DNA of 36,145 nt. Origin: Streptomyces sp. TBY4 (lineage in GTDB: Bacteria; Actinomycetota; Actinomycetes; Streptomycetales; Streptomycetaceae). Position numbers and translations under genes: made by a program. Below, in pieces: positions 14,117 through 23,083 of this stretch (positions are counted from its first letter, which is position 1; each line of letters starts with the position of its first letter). The notes beneath the pieces are model-generated. The model was not told the origin of the DNA. It did no database searches and saw only the letters and a program-made list of their open reading frames with translations. Location of the stretch: positions 1 through 36,145 of the forward strand of contig NZ_JANAVF010000029.1 of NCBI RefSeq assembly GCF_024213195.1, in the 5' to 3' direction.

Positions 14117-15895
14117 ATGGAGAGGGTGCTGATCGCCAATCGCGGCGAGATCGCGGTCCGCGTCGTACGGGCCTGCCGCGACGCGGGGCTGCGCAGCATT
14201 GCCGTGTACGCGGACCAGGACCGCGAGGCCCTGCACGCCAGACTGGCCGACGAGGCGTACGCGCTGGGCGGCAGCACGGCGGCGCAGTCCTATCTGAACG
14301 CGGAGAAGCTCCTGGCGATCGCCGCCGATTCCGGGGCGGACGCCATCCACCCCGGGTACGGCTTCCTCTCGGAGGACGCCGGCTTCGCGCAGGCCGTCCT
14401 GGACGCGGGACTCACCTGGATCGGCCCGCCCCCCGCGGCGATCGAGCAGCTCGGCGACAAGGTCGCCGCGCGCGAGATCGCCCGCCGGGTGGGCGCTCCG
14501 CTCGCACCGGGCACCGACCGTCCGGTCTCCGGACCGGACGAGGTGCTGGAGTTCGCCGCGTCGCACGGGCTGCCGCTCGCGATCAAGGCGGCGAACGGGG
14601 GCGGCGGCCGCGGGCTGAAGGTGGCGCGCACCCTGGAGGAGATCCCCGAGCTCCTCGAGTCGGCCGCCCGCGAGGCGGCGAGCGCCTTCGGGCGCAGCGA
14701 CTGCTTCGTCGAGAAGTACCTGGACCGCGCGCGCCACGTCGAGACGCAGTGCCTCGCCGACACCCACGGCAACGTGGTGGTCGTCTCCACCCGGGACTGC
14801 ACCGTTCAGCGGCGCCACCAGAAGCTGGTCGAGGAGGCGCCGGCCCCCTTCCTGACGCCCGGCCAGGAGGAGACCCTGGTGCTGGCGTCCCGGGCGATCC
14901 TCGCGGAAGCGGGCTACGTGGGCGCCGGAACCTGCGAGTTCCTGCTCGGGGAGGACGGCACGATCTCCTTCCTGGAGGTGAACACCCGCCTCCAGGTCGA
15001 ACATCCGGTCAGCGAGGAGGTCACCGGGATCGATCTGGTCCAGGAGCAGTTCCGTATCGCGGCCGGTGAGGCGCTGACCTGCACGGATCCCGTGGCGGTA
15101 CGCGGGCACTCGATCGAGTTCCGGGTCAACGGAGAGGACGCCGGCCGCGGCTTCCTGCCCACACCGGGCACGGTGACACGGTGGCGGATCCCGACCGGTC
15201 CCGGTGTCCGGGTCGACACCGGAATCGAGGAGGGCGTGGTCGTCGACGGAGCTTTCGACTCGATGCTCGCCAAGCTGATCGTCACCGGTGCCGACCGCAA
15301 GCAGGCGCTCGAGCGGGCGCGGCGCGCACTGGCCGAGTTCGAGGTCGAGGGCATTCCCACGACGCTCCAGCTGTGCCGGGTGCTGCTCGACGCCCCGGAG
15401 TTCACCGCGGCGGCCCCCGGCCCGGGGTTCGCCGTGCACACCCGGTGGCTGGAGTCCGACGCGGACCTGCACCTGGAGCCGTGGGACGCGGGGCCGGACC
15501 AGGAGGCCGCCGAGGTCCCCGAGCGCCGCGCGTTCACCCTAGAAGTGGGCGGGCAGCGGATCGAGGTCGCCCTCCCGGGGTCGCTGGCGGCCCCCAGGGG
15601 TTTCGCCGGCGGCCCGGCACCGGCGGCCCGGCGCAGGTCGCGCGCCACCTCGGCCTCGATGACGGCGAAGAGCGACGGCACCGTCCTGACCAGTCCGATG
15701 GTCGGCACGGTCGTGAAGGTCGCCGCCGTCGAAGGGCGGGAAGTCGCCGAGGGCGATGTGCTGTTCGTGGTCGAGGCGATGAAGATGGAACAGCCGATCA
15801 AGGCACACCGCACCGGTGTGGTGCGAGGGGTCGCAGTGGAGGCGGGGGCAGGCGTGTCCCGGGGCGCCCCGCTGTGCGAGGTGCACACGGCGTAG
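14117..15895 (+). CDS. Acyl-CoA carboxylase alpha subunit (biotin carboxylase + biotin carrier)
   Basis: 592 residues. Biotin carboxylase (about 1-450) begins RVLIANRGEIAVRVVRA, with the Gly-rich ATP loop AANGGGGRGLK and catalytic EVNTRLQVEHPVSEE. A variable linker (about 455-515) follows, then a C-terminal biotinyl domain with EAMKMEQP (biotinylated Lys about 556). It carboxylates its own biotin with ATP and bicarbonate and hands it to the beta subunit. ATG 14117 has AGGAG 8 nt upstream; GTG 14108 would overlap that site. It closes the + biosynthetic operon; the next gene is convergent and 25 bp away. Confidence 0.94.
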   Translation: MERVLIANRGEIAVRVVRACRDAGLRSIAVYADQDREALHARLADEAYALGGSTAAQSYLNAEKLLAIAADSGADAIHPGYGFLSEDAGFAQAVLDAGLTWIGPPPAAIEQLGDKVAAREIARRVGAPLAPGTDRPVSGPDEVLEFAASHGLPLAIKAANGGGGRGLKVARTLEEIPELLESAAREAASAFGRSDCFVEKYLDRARHVETQCLADTHGNVVVVSTRDCTVQRRHQKLVEEAPAPFLTPGQEETLVLASRAILAEAGYVGAGTCEFLLGEDGTISFLEVNTRLQVEHPVSEEVTGIDLVQEQFRIAAGEALTCTDPVAVRGHSIEFRVNGEDAGRGFLPTPGTVTRWRIPTGPGVRVDTGIEEGVVVDGAFDSMLAKLIVTGADRKQALERARRALAEFEVEGIPTTLQLCRVLLDAPEFTAAAPGPGFAVHTRWLESDADLHLEPWDAGPDQEAAEVPERRAFTLEVGGQRIEVALPGSLAAPRGFAGGPAPAARRRSRATSASMTAKSDGTVLTSPMVGTVVKVAAVEGREVAEGDVLFVVEAMKMEQPIKAHRTGVVRGVAVEAGAGVSRGAPLCEVHTA

Positions 15896-15920
15896 CGGAC
15901 GCCCCGGTACCTGCCGCCCT

Positions 15921-16370
15921 TCAGGCGGGAACGACGCGGAAGATCGGGATCCCGGGGGCTGCCCGCTCGAAGCTCGACGGAGTCTTGTCGGCGACCACGC
16001 CGTTCTTCACGAAGATCCCCACACCCATCGGGACCTGCTTCGGGAACTCGCGCGCAATGGCCGCCCGCTCCTGCGAAGGCACCTCGATCAGCTTGACGGA
16101 CTGGGCCTTCCGGCCGCGGACGAGCGTTCCCGCGCCGGCGGAACGGACGTTCTTCACCCAGTCGGACTGGGGGAACGCCTGGAGGATGTACATGGTCCCG
16201 TCGATCTTCACCGGGGCCACCGGGTTGGTGAACTCGCGTCCGGAAACCCGGCCCTTGACACGCAGGAGGTGCATGGGACCGACCGGCAGGCCGATGGAGT
16301 GGAACAGCTCCATCATCTTGTTTCCGAACTTGAGGAACGGGGTTACCGGGGGGCGGGCGGAAGTGGTCAT
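15921..16370 (-). CDS. Ddn-type deazaflavin (F420)-dependent reductase family protein
   Basis: 149 residues of the nitroreductase/deazaflavin-dependent (DDN) split-barrel family: LLRVKGRVSGREFTNPVAPV (about 35-54) and LQAFPQSDWVKNVRSAG (about 63-79) are typical. Members use F420H2 to reduce quinones, enones or nitro groups. It lies 35 nt downstream of a LuxR gene on the same strand, so the two are probably co-transcribed. It is a candidate quinone or enone reductase for the polyketide; a general redox-stress role is the alternative. Confidence 0.85.
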   Translation of the reverse strand: MTTSARPPVTPFLKFGNKMMELFHSIGLPVGPMHLLRVKGRVSGREFTNPVAPVKIDGTMYILQAFPQSDWVKNVRSAGAGTLVRGRKAQSVKLIEVPSQERAAIAREFPKQVPMGVGIFVKNGVVADKTPSSFERAAPGIPIFRVVPA

Positions 16371-16405
16371 GGTCTCGCTCTTCTCTCTTGCCTTGGGAAA
16401 TGAGG

Positions 16406-17131
16406 TCAGGCCGCGTTGCCCGCGGGGCGGGGATGCCAGGTGAGTCTCGGACCACCTGGGCGCACGAGGCCCGTTCGGTAAGCCGTGGTGATCACGTCCA
16501 TGCGGTTGCGCAGCTCCAGCTTGCCCATGAGGCTGTGCACATGGCTCTTGACGGTGGCCCCGCTCAGCTCCAGGGCCTCGGCGATCTGTGCGTTGCTCCA
16601 GCCGTAGAGCACCAGGTGGACGACTTCGGTCTCACGCGCGGTCAGCTGGTCGAACCGCTTCCAGACATCGTCCGGCTGTTGGGCCGAGGCCGGGGTGGGC
16701 TCGCTGCGCACAGGAGGCGCCGTGGTCACCTGGTACCCGGACCTGACCAGGCGTATCGCCGGAATCAGCGTCTCCATCTCGGTCCGGCTGACCGCGATGC
16801 CCGGGACGTGCATCCGGGACGTCTTCCCGCCGGCGCGCTTCCCGGGCGGGGTGACGACGAGGACGCGCGGCTGCGGGGTGCTGTTCGCGAGTGCGCGAAC
16901 GCTCGGAAGAGGGTCACTGTCGTCGAGGACGACCGCGACGGCCGGACGTCGCTCATTGACGACCGTCTGGATCCTGCCCGAGTGGGAGAGGTTCCCCACC
17001 ACGGAGAAGCCGTCTTCCTCGTCGAGCGTGGAGGCGATGCCGATGCGGAAGAAGAAGCTTCCCCCGATCACGAGGATCGACGTGGACTGCGCAGGTTCCT
17101 CGCGGTGTGGCGGGCGGCTTAACCGGTGCAC
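16406..17131 (-). CDS. LuxR-family transcriptional regulator with degenerate receiver-like N-terminus
   Basis: A 241-residue protein. The C-terminal HTH is clear (LTARETEVVHLVLYG, NAQIAEALELSGATVKSHV). The N-terminal half starts like a receiver (SILVIGGSFFFRIGIASTL), but the acidic pair is replaced by Gly-Gly, so it is probably not phosphorylated. GTG 17131 is chosen because GGAGGGAAGGG (17147-17137) is 5 nt upstream; a TTG at 17152 would leave that site inside the gene. It is similar in layout and HTH to the LuxR protein at 1993-2676. Likely a cluster regulator, transcribed with the Ddn-type reductase. Confidence 0.88.
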   Translation of the reverse strand: MHRLSRPPHREEPAQSTSILVIGGSFFFRIGIASTLDEEDGFSVVGNLSHSGRIQTVVNERRPAVAVVLDDSDPLPSVRALANSTPQPRVLVVTPPGKRAGGKTSRMHVPGIAVSRTEMETLIPAIRLVRSGYQVTTAPPVRSEPTPASAQQPDDVWKRFDQLTARETEVVHLVLYGWSNAQIAEALELSGATVKSHVHSLMGKLELRNRMDVITTAYRTGLVRPGGPRLTWHPRPAGNAA

Positions 17132-17195
17132 TCTGACCCTTCCCTCCGGCAATCAGTGACCCATCCATCATTGATTACGTAGCGAACTATCGAAA

Positions 17196-17224
17196 ATCTT
17201 CGCATGAGCGTACAGAGCTGTCAA
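17196..17224 (-). promoter_or_regulatory. Sigma70-type promoter for the LuxR-Ddn operon
   Basis: On the minus strand a perfect -35 box TTGACA (17224-17219) is followed after 17 nt by GAAGAT (17201-17196), a weak -10. The LuxR start is 65 nt downstream. The promoter lies just after the sahH terminator. Confidence 0.5.
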
Positions 17225-17238
17225 CACGGCCCGCGGGC

Positions 17239-17263
17239 GGCCGACGGCACGGAGCCGTCGGCC
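17239..17263 (-). terminator. Terminator of the methyl-cycle operon
   Basis: 10-bp perfect stem: GGCCGACGGC (17239-17248) and GCCGTCGGCC (17254-17263) with a 5-nt loop, 10 nt after the sahH stop codon. Confidence 0.8.
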
Positions 17264-17272
17264 ACCGGGGCG

Positions 17273-18724
17273 TCAGTAGCGGTAGTGGTCCGGCTTGTAC
17301 GGGCCGGCGATGTCCACGCCGATGTACGCGGCCTGCTCGGGACGCAGGGTGGTGAGGCGGACACCGAGGGCGTCGAGGTGGAGGCGGGCCACCTTCTCGT
17401 CGAGGTGCTTGGGGAGCACGTAGACGTCGGTGGGGTACTCGGCCGGCTTGGTGAACAGCTCGATCTGGGCCAGCGTCTGGTCCGCGAAGGAGTTCGACAT
17501 CACGAACGACGGGTGACCCGTCGCGTTGCCCAGGTTCAGGAGACGCCCCTCCGACAGGACGATGAGGACCTTGCCCTCGGGGAACTTCCAGGTGTGGACC
17601 TGGGGCTTGACCTCGTCCTTGACGATGCCCTCGATCTTCGCGAGACCGGCCATGTCGATCTCGTTGTCGAAGTGACCGATGTTGCCCACGATCGCCTGGT
17701 GCTTCATCTTGGCCATGTCGGAGGCCATGATGATGTCCTTGTTGCCCGTGGTCGTGATGAAGATGTCCGCCGTCGCCACGACATCGTCCAGCGTCGCGAC
17801 CTGGTAGCCGTCCATCGCCGCCTGCAGCGCGCAGATCGGGTCGATCTCCGTGACGATGACCCGCGCGCCCTGGCCGCGCAGCGACTCCGCGCAGCCCTTG
17901 CCGACGTCGCCGTAGCCGAAGACCACGGCCGTCTTCCCGCCGATGAGGACATCGGTGGCACGGTTGATGCCGTCGATGAGGGAGTGGCGGCAGCCGTACT
18001 TGTTGTCGAACTTCGACTTGGTGACGGCATCGTTCACGTTGATCGCCGGGAAGAGCAGAGTGCCCTCCGCCATCATCTCGTAAAGGCGGTGGACACCGGT
18101 CGTGGTCTCCTCGGTGACACCGCGGATCTCCGACGCGAGCTGCGTCCACTTCTGCGGGGCCTCGCCCAGCGTGCGGTTCAGGAGCGTCAGGATGTGCGCG
18201 TACTCCTCGGAGTCCGCCGTGGACGGGTCCGGGGCGGCGCCGGCCTTCTCGAACTCGACACCCTTGTGAACCAGGAGGGTTGCGTCACCACCGTCGTCGA
18301 GGATCATGTTCGGACCACCGGTCGGGGTGTTCGGCCAGGTCAGCGCCTGCTCCGTGCACCACCAGTACTCCTCCAGCGTCTCACCCTTCCAAGCGAAGAC
18401 GGGAACACCCTGCGGGTCCTCCGGCGTGCCGTTCGGACCCACCGCGATCGCCGCGGCCGCGTGGTCCTGAGTGGAGAAGATGTTGCAGGAAGCCCAGCGG
18501 ACGTCGGCGCCGAGGGCGACGAGCGTCTCGATGAGGACGGCCGTCTGCACGGTCATGTGCAGAGAACCAGTCACACGCGCACCGGCCAGCGGCTGGGTGG
18601 CCGCGTACTCCCGGCGGATCGACATCAGACCCGGCATCTCGTGCTCGGCCAGCGAGATCTCCTTGCGCCCGAACACGGCGAGGGAGAGGTCCGCGACCTT
18701 GAAGTCGGTGAAATCAGTGGGCAC
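17273..18724 (-). CDS. ahcY: Adenosylhomocysteinase
   Basis: 483 residues, full length. Converts S-adenosylhomocysteine to homocysteine and adenosine with bound NAD+. Seen: GSLHMTVQTAVLIETL (substrate domain, about 53), ASCNIFSTQDHAAAAI, the NAD motif VVFGYGDVGKGCAESLRGQG (about 259-278) and the C-terminal KPDHYRY carrying the conserved Lys/Tyr. GTG 18724 has AAGGAG 5 nt upstream. Its start lies 11 nt inside the metF 3' end, so it is the last gene of a four-gene overlapping operon. SAH inhibits methyltransferases, so this step relieves product inhibition during heavy methylation. Confidence 0.97.
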   Translation of the reverse strand: MPTDFTDFKVADLSLAVFGRKEISLAEHEMPGLMSIRREYAATQPLAGARVTGSLHMTVQTAVLIETLVALGADVRWASCNIFSTQDHAAAAIAVGPNGTPEDPQGVPVFAWKGETLEEYWWCTEQALTWPNTPTGGPNMILDDGGDATLLVHKGVEFEKAGAAPDPSTADSEEYAHILTLLNRTLGEAPQKWTQLASEIRGVTEETTTGVHRLYEMMAEGTLLFPAINVNDAVTKSKFDNKYGCRHSLIDGINRATDVLIGGKTAVVFGYGDVGKGCAESLRGQGARVIVTEIDPICALQAAMDGYQVATLDDVVATADIFITTTGNKDIIMASDMAKMKHQAIVGNIGHFDNEIDMAGLAKIEGIVKDEVKPQVHTWKFPEGKVLIVLSEGRLLNLGNATGHPSFVMSNSFADQTLAQIELFTKPAEYPTDVYVLPKHLDEKVARLHLDALGVRLTTLRPEQAAYIGVDIAGPYKPDHYRY

Positions 18725-19604
18725 TGATGCTCCTTGAAGTCTGAATCGAACGGTGAATATCGAGCGCCGCTGTGGAGCGGTTGAGGGTGATGTAGTGCAG
18801 GCCGGGGGCACCCTCGTCGAGGAGCCGCTCGGCCATGCGGATGGCGTACTCGACACCGATGCGGTGTCCGGCGGCCGGATCGTCGCGGACGGCGTCCAGC
18901 CGGTGGGCCAGGTCCTCGGGAAACGCGGCATTGCTGAGCTCCGCGAACCGGCGGATCTGGCGTACGTCGGTGGCGGGCATGATCTCCGGGATGATCGGGG
19001 TGTCGCAGCCTGCGGCCGCGACCCGGTCGCGGAGCCGCAGGTAGTCCTCGACGTCGAAGAACATCTGGGTGATCGCGTAGTCCGCGCCGGCCCGGCACTT
19101 GGCGACGAAGTGCCGGATGTCGCCCGTCCAGTCCGAAGAGCGCGGGTGCTTCTCGGGGAACGCGGCGACGCCGACGCTGAAGTCGCCCATTTCCCGGACG
19201 AGTTCGACGAGTTCGTACGCGTACGTGAAGCCGTCCGGATGCCGCTGCCAGGGCCCGTTCGGGTCGCCGGGCGGGTCGCCGCGCAGTACGAGGACATCGC
19301 GCACACCGGCGTCGGCGTACTGGCCGATGATGTGGCGCAGCTCGGCGACCGAGTGCCCGACCGCGGTCAGGTGCGCGACCGGCCGCAGTGTCGTCTCGGT
19401 GGCGATCCGATTGGTCACGTCGATGGTGTGGCTCCGGGAGGAGCCGCCCGCGCCGTACGTGACCGAGACGAAGGAGGGCGCCAGCGCCTCGATGCGGCGG
19501 ACGGCGTCCCACAGGCCGGCACTGCCCCGGTCGGTCTTCGGCGGGAAGAACTCGAAGGAGAACGAAGGCCTGCCCGTCGCGAGGAGGTCGCGCAGGACCG
19601 TCAT
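18714..19604 (-). CDS. metF: Methylenetetrahydrofolate reductase
   Basis: A 296-residue FAD-linked TIM barrel: FSFEFFPPKTD at the N-terminus, FVSVTYGAGGSSR, LVLRGDPPGD and ITQMFFDVEDYL. It reduces 5,10-methylene-THF to 5-methyl-THF, the methyl donor for MetH encoded just upstream. ATG overlaps the metH stop (ATGA) and its own 3' end overlaps ahcY. Confidence 0.96.
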   Translation of the reverse strand: MTVLRDLLATGRPSFSFEFFPPKTDRGSAGLWDAVRRIEALAPSFVSVTYGAGGSSRSHTIDVTNRIATETTLRPVAHLTAVGHSVAELRHIIGQYADAGVRDVLVLRGDPPGDPNGPWQRHPDGFTYAYELVELVREMGDFSVGVAAFPEKHPRSSDWTGDIRHFVAKCRAGADYAITQMFFDVEDYLRLRDRVAAAGCDTPIIPEIMPATDVRQIRRFAELSNAAFPEDLAHRLDAVRDDPAAGHRIGVEYAIRMAERLLDEGAPGLHYITLNRSTAALDIHRSIQTSRSISAH

Positions 19605-22600
19605 TGCCGGCCTCCCGCGTTGAAGTAGCTGGCCTCGGGGTGGTGGATGACGATGGCGTCGGTGGACTGTTCGGGGTGCAGCTGGAACTCCTCGGAGAGG
19701 TGGACGCCGATGCGCTCCGGCCGGAGGAGGTCGGCGATCTTGGCGCGGTCCTCCAGGTCGGGGCAGGCGGGGTAGCCGAGGGAGTATCGGCAGCCCTGGT
19801 ACTGGGTGCGGAACATGCCCTCCATGGAGTCCGGGTCGGAGCCGGCGATCCCGAGCTCGGCGCGGACGCGGGCGTGCCAGTACTCGGCGAGGGACTCGGC
19901 GAGCTGGACGGAGAGGCCGTGGAGTTCCAGGTAGTCGCGGTAGGAGTCGGATTCGAAGAGCTTGGCGGTGGCTTCGCCGATCTTGGAGCCGACGGTGACG
20001 ACCTGGAGGCCGACGACGTCGATCTCGCCGGACTCTTCTGGGCGGAAGAAGTCGGCGAGGCACAGCCGCCGGCCACGCCGCTGGCGCGGGAAGGTGAAGC
20101 GGGTCCGCTCCGAGCCGGCTTCGTCGAGGATGATCAGGTCGTCGCCCTTGGACACGCAGGGGAAGTACCCGTGCACGACGGCGGCCTCGAGCAGCCCGTC
20201 CGTGTGCAGCCTGTCCAGCCAGCCCCGCAGCCGGGGCCGGCCCTCGGTCTCGATGGTGTCGGCGCCCTTGAGGCCCCACTGGCCCTTGAAGAGGGCGGCT
20301 TCGTCGAGCCAGGAGGCGTAGTCCTTGAGCGGGATGCCCTTGACGACGCGGGTGCCCCAGAACGGTGGGGTGGGCACCGGGTTGTCGGTGGCGGTGTCGG
20401 AGCGGCCGCCGGGCTCTTCGGCTTCCTCGACCTGGAGAGGGGTGTCGCGTTTGGCGACGCGGCGCTGCTTGAGTTCGGGGAGGGTGGCGCCGGGGACCCC
20501 GCGCTTGACGGCGATGAGGGCGTCCATGAGGCGCAGGCCCTCGAAGGCGTCGCGGGCGTAGCGGACCTCGCCCTCGTAGATTTCGTGGAGGTCCTGTTCG
20601 ACGTAGGCGCGGGTGAGGGCGGCGCCGCCGAGGATGACCGGGTAGTCGGCCGCCAGCTTGCGCTGGTTGAGCTCCTCCAGGTTCTCCTTCATGATCACCG
20701 TGGACTTGACCAGCAGGCCGGACATCCCGATGACGTCGGCCTTGTGTTCCTGCGCGGCTTCCAGGATCGCGGAGACCGGCTGCTTGATACCGATGTTCAC
20801 GACGTTGTAGCCGTTGTTGGTCAGGATGATGTCGACGAGGTTCTTGCCGATGTCGTGGACGTCCCCGCGGACGGTGGCCAGCACGATGGTGCCCTTGCCC
20901 TCGTCGTCGCTCTTCTCCATGTGCGGTTCCAAGTGGGCGACCGCGGTCTTCATGACCTCGGCGGACTGCAGCACGAACGGCAGCTGCATCTGCCCGGAGC
21001 CGAACAGCTCGCCGACGACCTTCATGCCCTCCAGGAGGGTGTCGTTGACGATGTCGAGGGCGGGGCGGGTCTGGAGCGCCTCGTCGAGGTCGGCGTCCAG
21101 GCCGTTCTTCTCGCCGTCGATGATGCGGCGCTGGAGGCGCTCGTCCAGCGGGAGCGCGAGGAGTTCCTCGGCGCGGCCGGCCTTCATCGACTTGGTGTTG
21201 ACGCCCTCGAAGAGCGCCATCAGCTTCTGCAGCGGGTCGTAGCCCTCGGCGCGGCGGTCGTAGATCAGGTCGAGGGCGGTGGTGACCTGTTCCTCGTCGA
21301 AGCGGGCGATCGGCAGGATCTTGGAGGCGTGCACGATCGCGGAGTCCAGGCCGGCCTTGACGCACTCGTCGAGGAAGACGGAGTTCAGCAGCACGCGGGC
21401 GGCCGGGTTCAGGCCGAAGGAAATGTTCGACAGGCCGAGCGTGGTCTGCACGTCGGGGTGGCGGCGCTTGAGCTCGCGGATCGACTCGATCGTCGCGATC
21501 CCGTCCTTGCGCGATTCCTCCTGGCCGGTGCAGATCGTGAAGGTCAGGGTGTCGATGAGGATGTCCGACTCGAGGATCCCCCAGTTCCCGGTGAGGTCAT
21601 CGATCAGCCGCTCGGCGATGGCGACCTTGTGCTCGACGGTACGGGCCTGGCCCTCCTCGTCGATGGTGAGGGCGATGAGGGCGGCGCCGTGCTCCTGGGC
21701 CAGGCGGGTGACCTTCGCGAAACGCGACTCGGGGCCGTCGCCGTCCTCGTAGTTCACGGAGTTGATGACGGCGCGGCCGCCGAGCTTCTCCAGGCCGGCC
21801 TGGAGGACGGGGACCTCGGTGGAGTCCAGGACGATCGGCAGGGTGGAGGCGGTCGCGAAGCGTCCGGCCAGCTCACGCATGTCGGCGACGCCGTCACGGC
21901 CGACGTAGTCGACGCACAGGTCGAGCATGTGCGCGCCTTCGCGGATCTGGTCGCGGACCATTTCCACGCAGTCGTCCCAGCGGGCTTCGAGCATGGCCTC
22001 GCGGAACTTCTTCGAGCCGTTGGCGTTGGTGCGCTCACCAATCGCCATGTACGAGGTGTCCTGGCGGAACGGCACCGTCTGGTACAGCGAGGCGGCGCCG
22101 GGCTCCGGGCGGGGCTCGCGCACGGCGGGGCTCAGGCCGCGCACACGCTCGACGACCTGGCGCAGGTGCTCGGGGGTGGTGCCGCAGCAGCCACCGACCA
22201 GAGACAGTCCGTACTCGCGTACGAACGTCTCCTGCGCGTCCGCGAGCTCACCCGCCGACAGCGGGTAGTGCGCGCCGTTCTTCCCCAGGACCGGCAGACC
22301 CGCGTTGGGCATGCAGGACAGCGGAATGCGGGAGTTCCGCGCGAGGTAACGCAGGTGCTCGCTCATCTCGGCCGGACCGGTCGCGCAGTTCAGGCCGATC
22401 ATGTCGATGCCCAGGGGCTCCAGCGCGGTGAGCGCGGCACCGATCTCCGAGCCCAGCAGCATCGTCCCCGTGGTCTCCACCGTCACCGAGCAGATCAGCG
22501 GAACCGACACACCGAGAGCCTCCATCGCACGGCGCGCACCGACGATCGACGACTTCGTCTGCAGCAGGTCCTGCGTCGTCTCCACCAGCAACGCGTCGGC

Positions 22601-23083
22601 GCCGCCGGTGATCAGGCCCTCGGCGTTGATCTGGTAGGCATCGCGGATGGTGCCGTAGTCGATGTGGCCCAGGGTGGGGAGCTTGGTGCCGGGGCCCATG
22701 GAGCCGAGGACCCAGCGCTGCTGTCCGGTGGAGGCGGTGAACTCGTCGGCGATCTCGCGGGCGATCCGGGCGCCGGCCACCGACAGCTCGAGGTTGCGGT
22801 CCGCGATCTCGTACTCGGCGAGGGCGGCGTAGTTCGTGCCGAAGGTGTTGGTCTCGACGCAGTCCACGCCGGCCTCGAAGTACTCCCGGTGCACGTTCGC
22901 CACGATGTCGGGACGCGTCACATTGAGGACCTCGTTGCAGCCCTCGAGCTGTTCGAAGTCGTCCAGGGAGGGATCCTGGGCCTGGAGCATCGTCCCCATG
23001 GCCCCGTCGGCGACGACCACGCGACTGGCCAGTGCTTCCCTCAGTGCCGCGACCCGTGCGCTGACGGTTGCGCTGCCGTTCAT
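19601..23083 (-). CDS. metH: Cobalamin-dependent methionine synthase
   Basis: 1160 residues. Domain order: homocysteine-binding barrel (about 1-325, zinc Cys in LNCATGPAEM and GGCCGTTPEHL), pterin barrel (from about 345, AIGERTNANGSKKF), helical cap and cobalamin domain (GDVHDIGKNLVDIILTNNGY with the cobalt-ligand His), and a C-terminal reactivation domain ending HPEASYFNAGG. It methylates homocysteine with 5-methyl-THF. ATG overlaps the adenosine kinase stop. I looked for a cobalamin riboswitch upstream of the operon and did not see the B12-box. Confidence 0.97.
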   Translation of the reverse strand: MNGSATVSARVAALREALASRVVVADGAMGTMLQAQDPSLDDFEQLEGCNEVLNVTRPDIVANVHREYFEAGVDCVETNTFGTNYAALAEYEIADRNLELSVAGARIAREIADEFTASTGQQRWVLGSMGPGTKLPTLGHIDYGTIRDAYQINAEGLITGGADALLVETTQDLLQTKSSIVGARRAMEALGVSVPLICSVTVETTGTMLLGSEIGAALTALEPLGIDMIGLNCATGPAEMSEHLRYLARNSRIPLSCMPNAGLPVLGKNGAHYPLSAGELADAQETFVREYGLSLVGGCCGTTPEHLRQVVERVRGLSPAVREPRPEPGAASLYQTVPFRQDTSYMAIGERTNANGSKKFREAMLEARWDDCVEMVRDQIREGAHMLDLCVDYVGRDGVADMRELAGRFATASTLPIVLDSTEVPVLQAGLEKLGGRAVINSVNYEDGDGPESRFAKVTRLAQEHGAALIALTIDEEGQARTVEHKVAIAERLIDDLTGNWGILESDILIDTLTFTICTGQEESRKDGIATIESIRELKRRHPDVQTTLGLSNISFGLNPAARVLLNSVFLDECVKAGLDSAIVHASKILPIARFDEEQVTTALDLIYDRRAEGYDPLQKLMALFEGVNTKSMKAGRAEELLALPLDERLQRRIIDGEKNGLDADLDEALQTRPALDIVNDTLLEGMKVVGELFGSGQMQLPFVLQSAEVMKTAVAHLEPHMEKSDDEGKGTIVLATVRGDVHDIGKNLVDIILTNNGYNVVNIGIKQPVSAILEAAQEHKADVIGMSGLLVKSTVIMKENLEELNQRKLAADYPVILGGAALTRAYVEQDLHEIYEGEVRYARDAFEGLRLMDALIAVKRGVPGATLPELKQRRVAKRDTPLQVEEAEEPGGRSDTATDNPVPTPPFWGTRVVKGIPLKDYASWLDEAALFKGQWGLKGADTIETEGRPRLRGWLDRLHTDGLLEAAVVHGYFPCVSKGDDLIILDEAGSERTRFTFPRQRRGRRLCLADFFRPEESGEIDVVGLQVVTVGSKIGEATAKLFESDSYRDYLELHGLSVQLAESLAEYWHARVRAELGIAGSDPDSMEGMFRTQYQGCRYSLGYPACPDLEDRAKIADLLRPERIGVHLSEEFQLHPEQSTDAIVIHHPEASYFNAGGRQ

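Noticed and set aside
11935..14277. Minus-strand open frame of 780 codons opposite the tailoring genes
   Set aside because: No recognisable domain, no ribosome site, and Ser/Arg/Ala-rich shadow of the ABM, FAD hydroxylase and DUF1772 genes.
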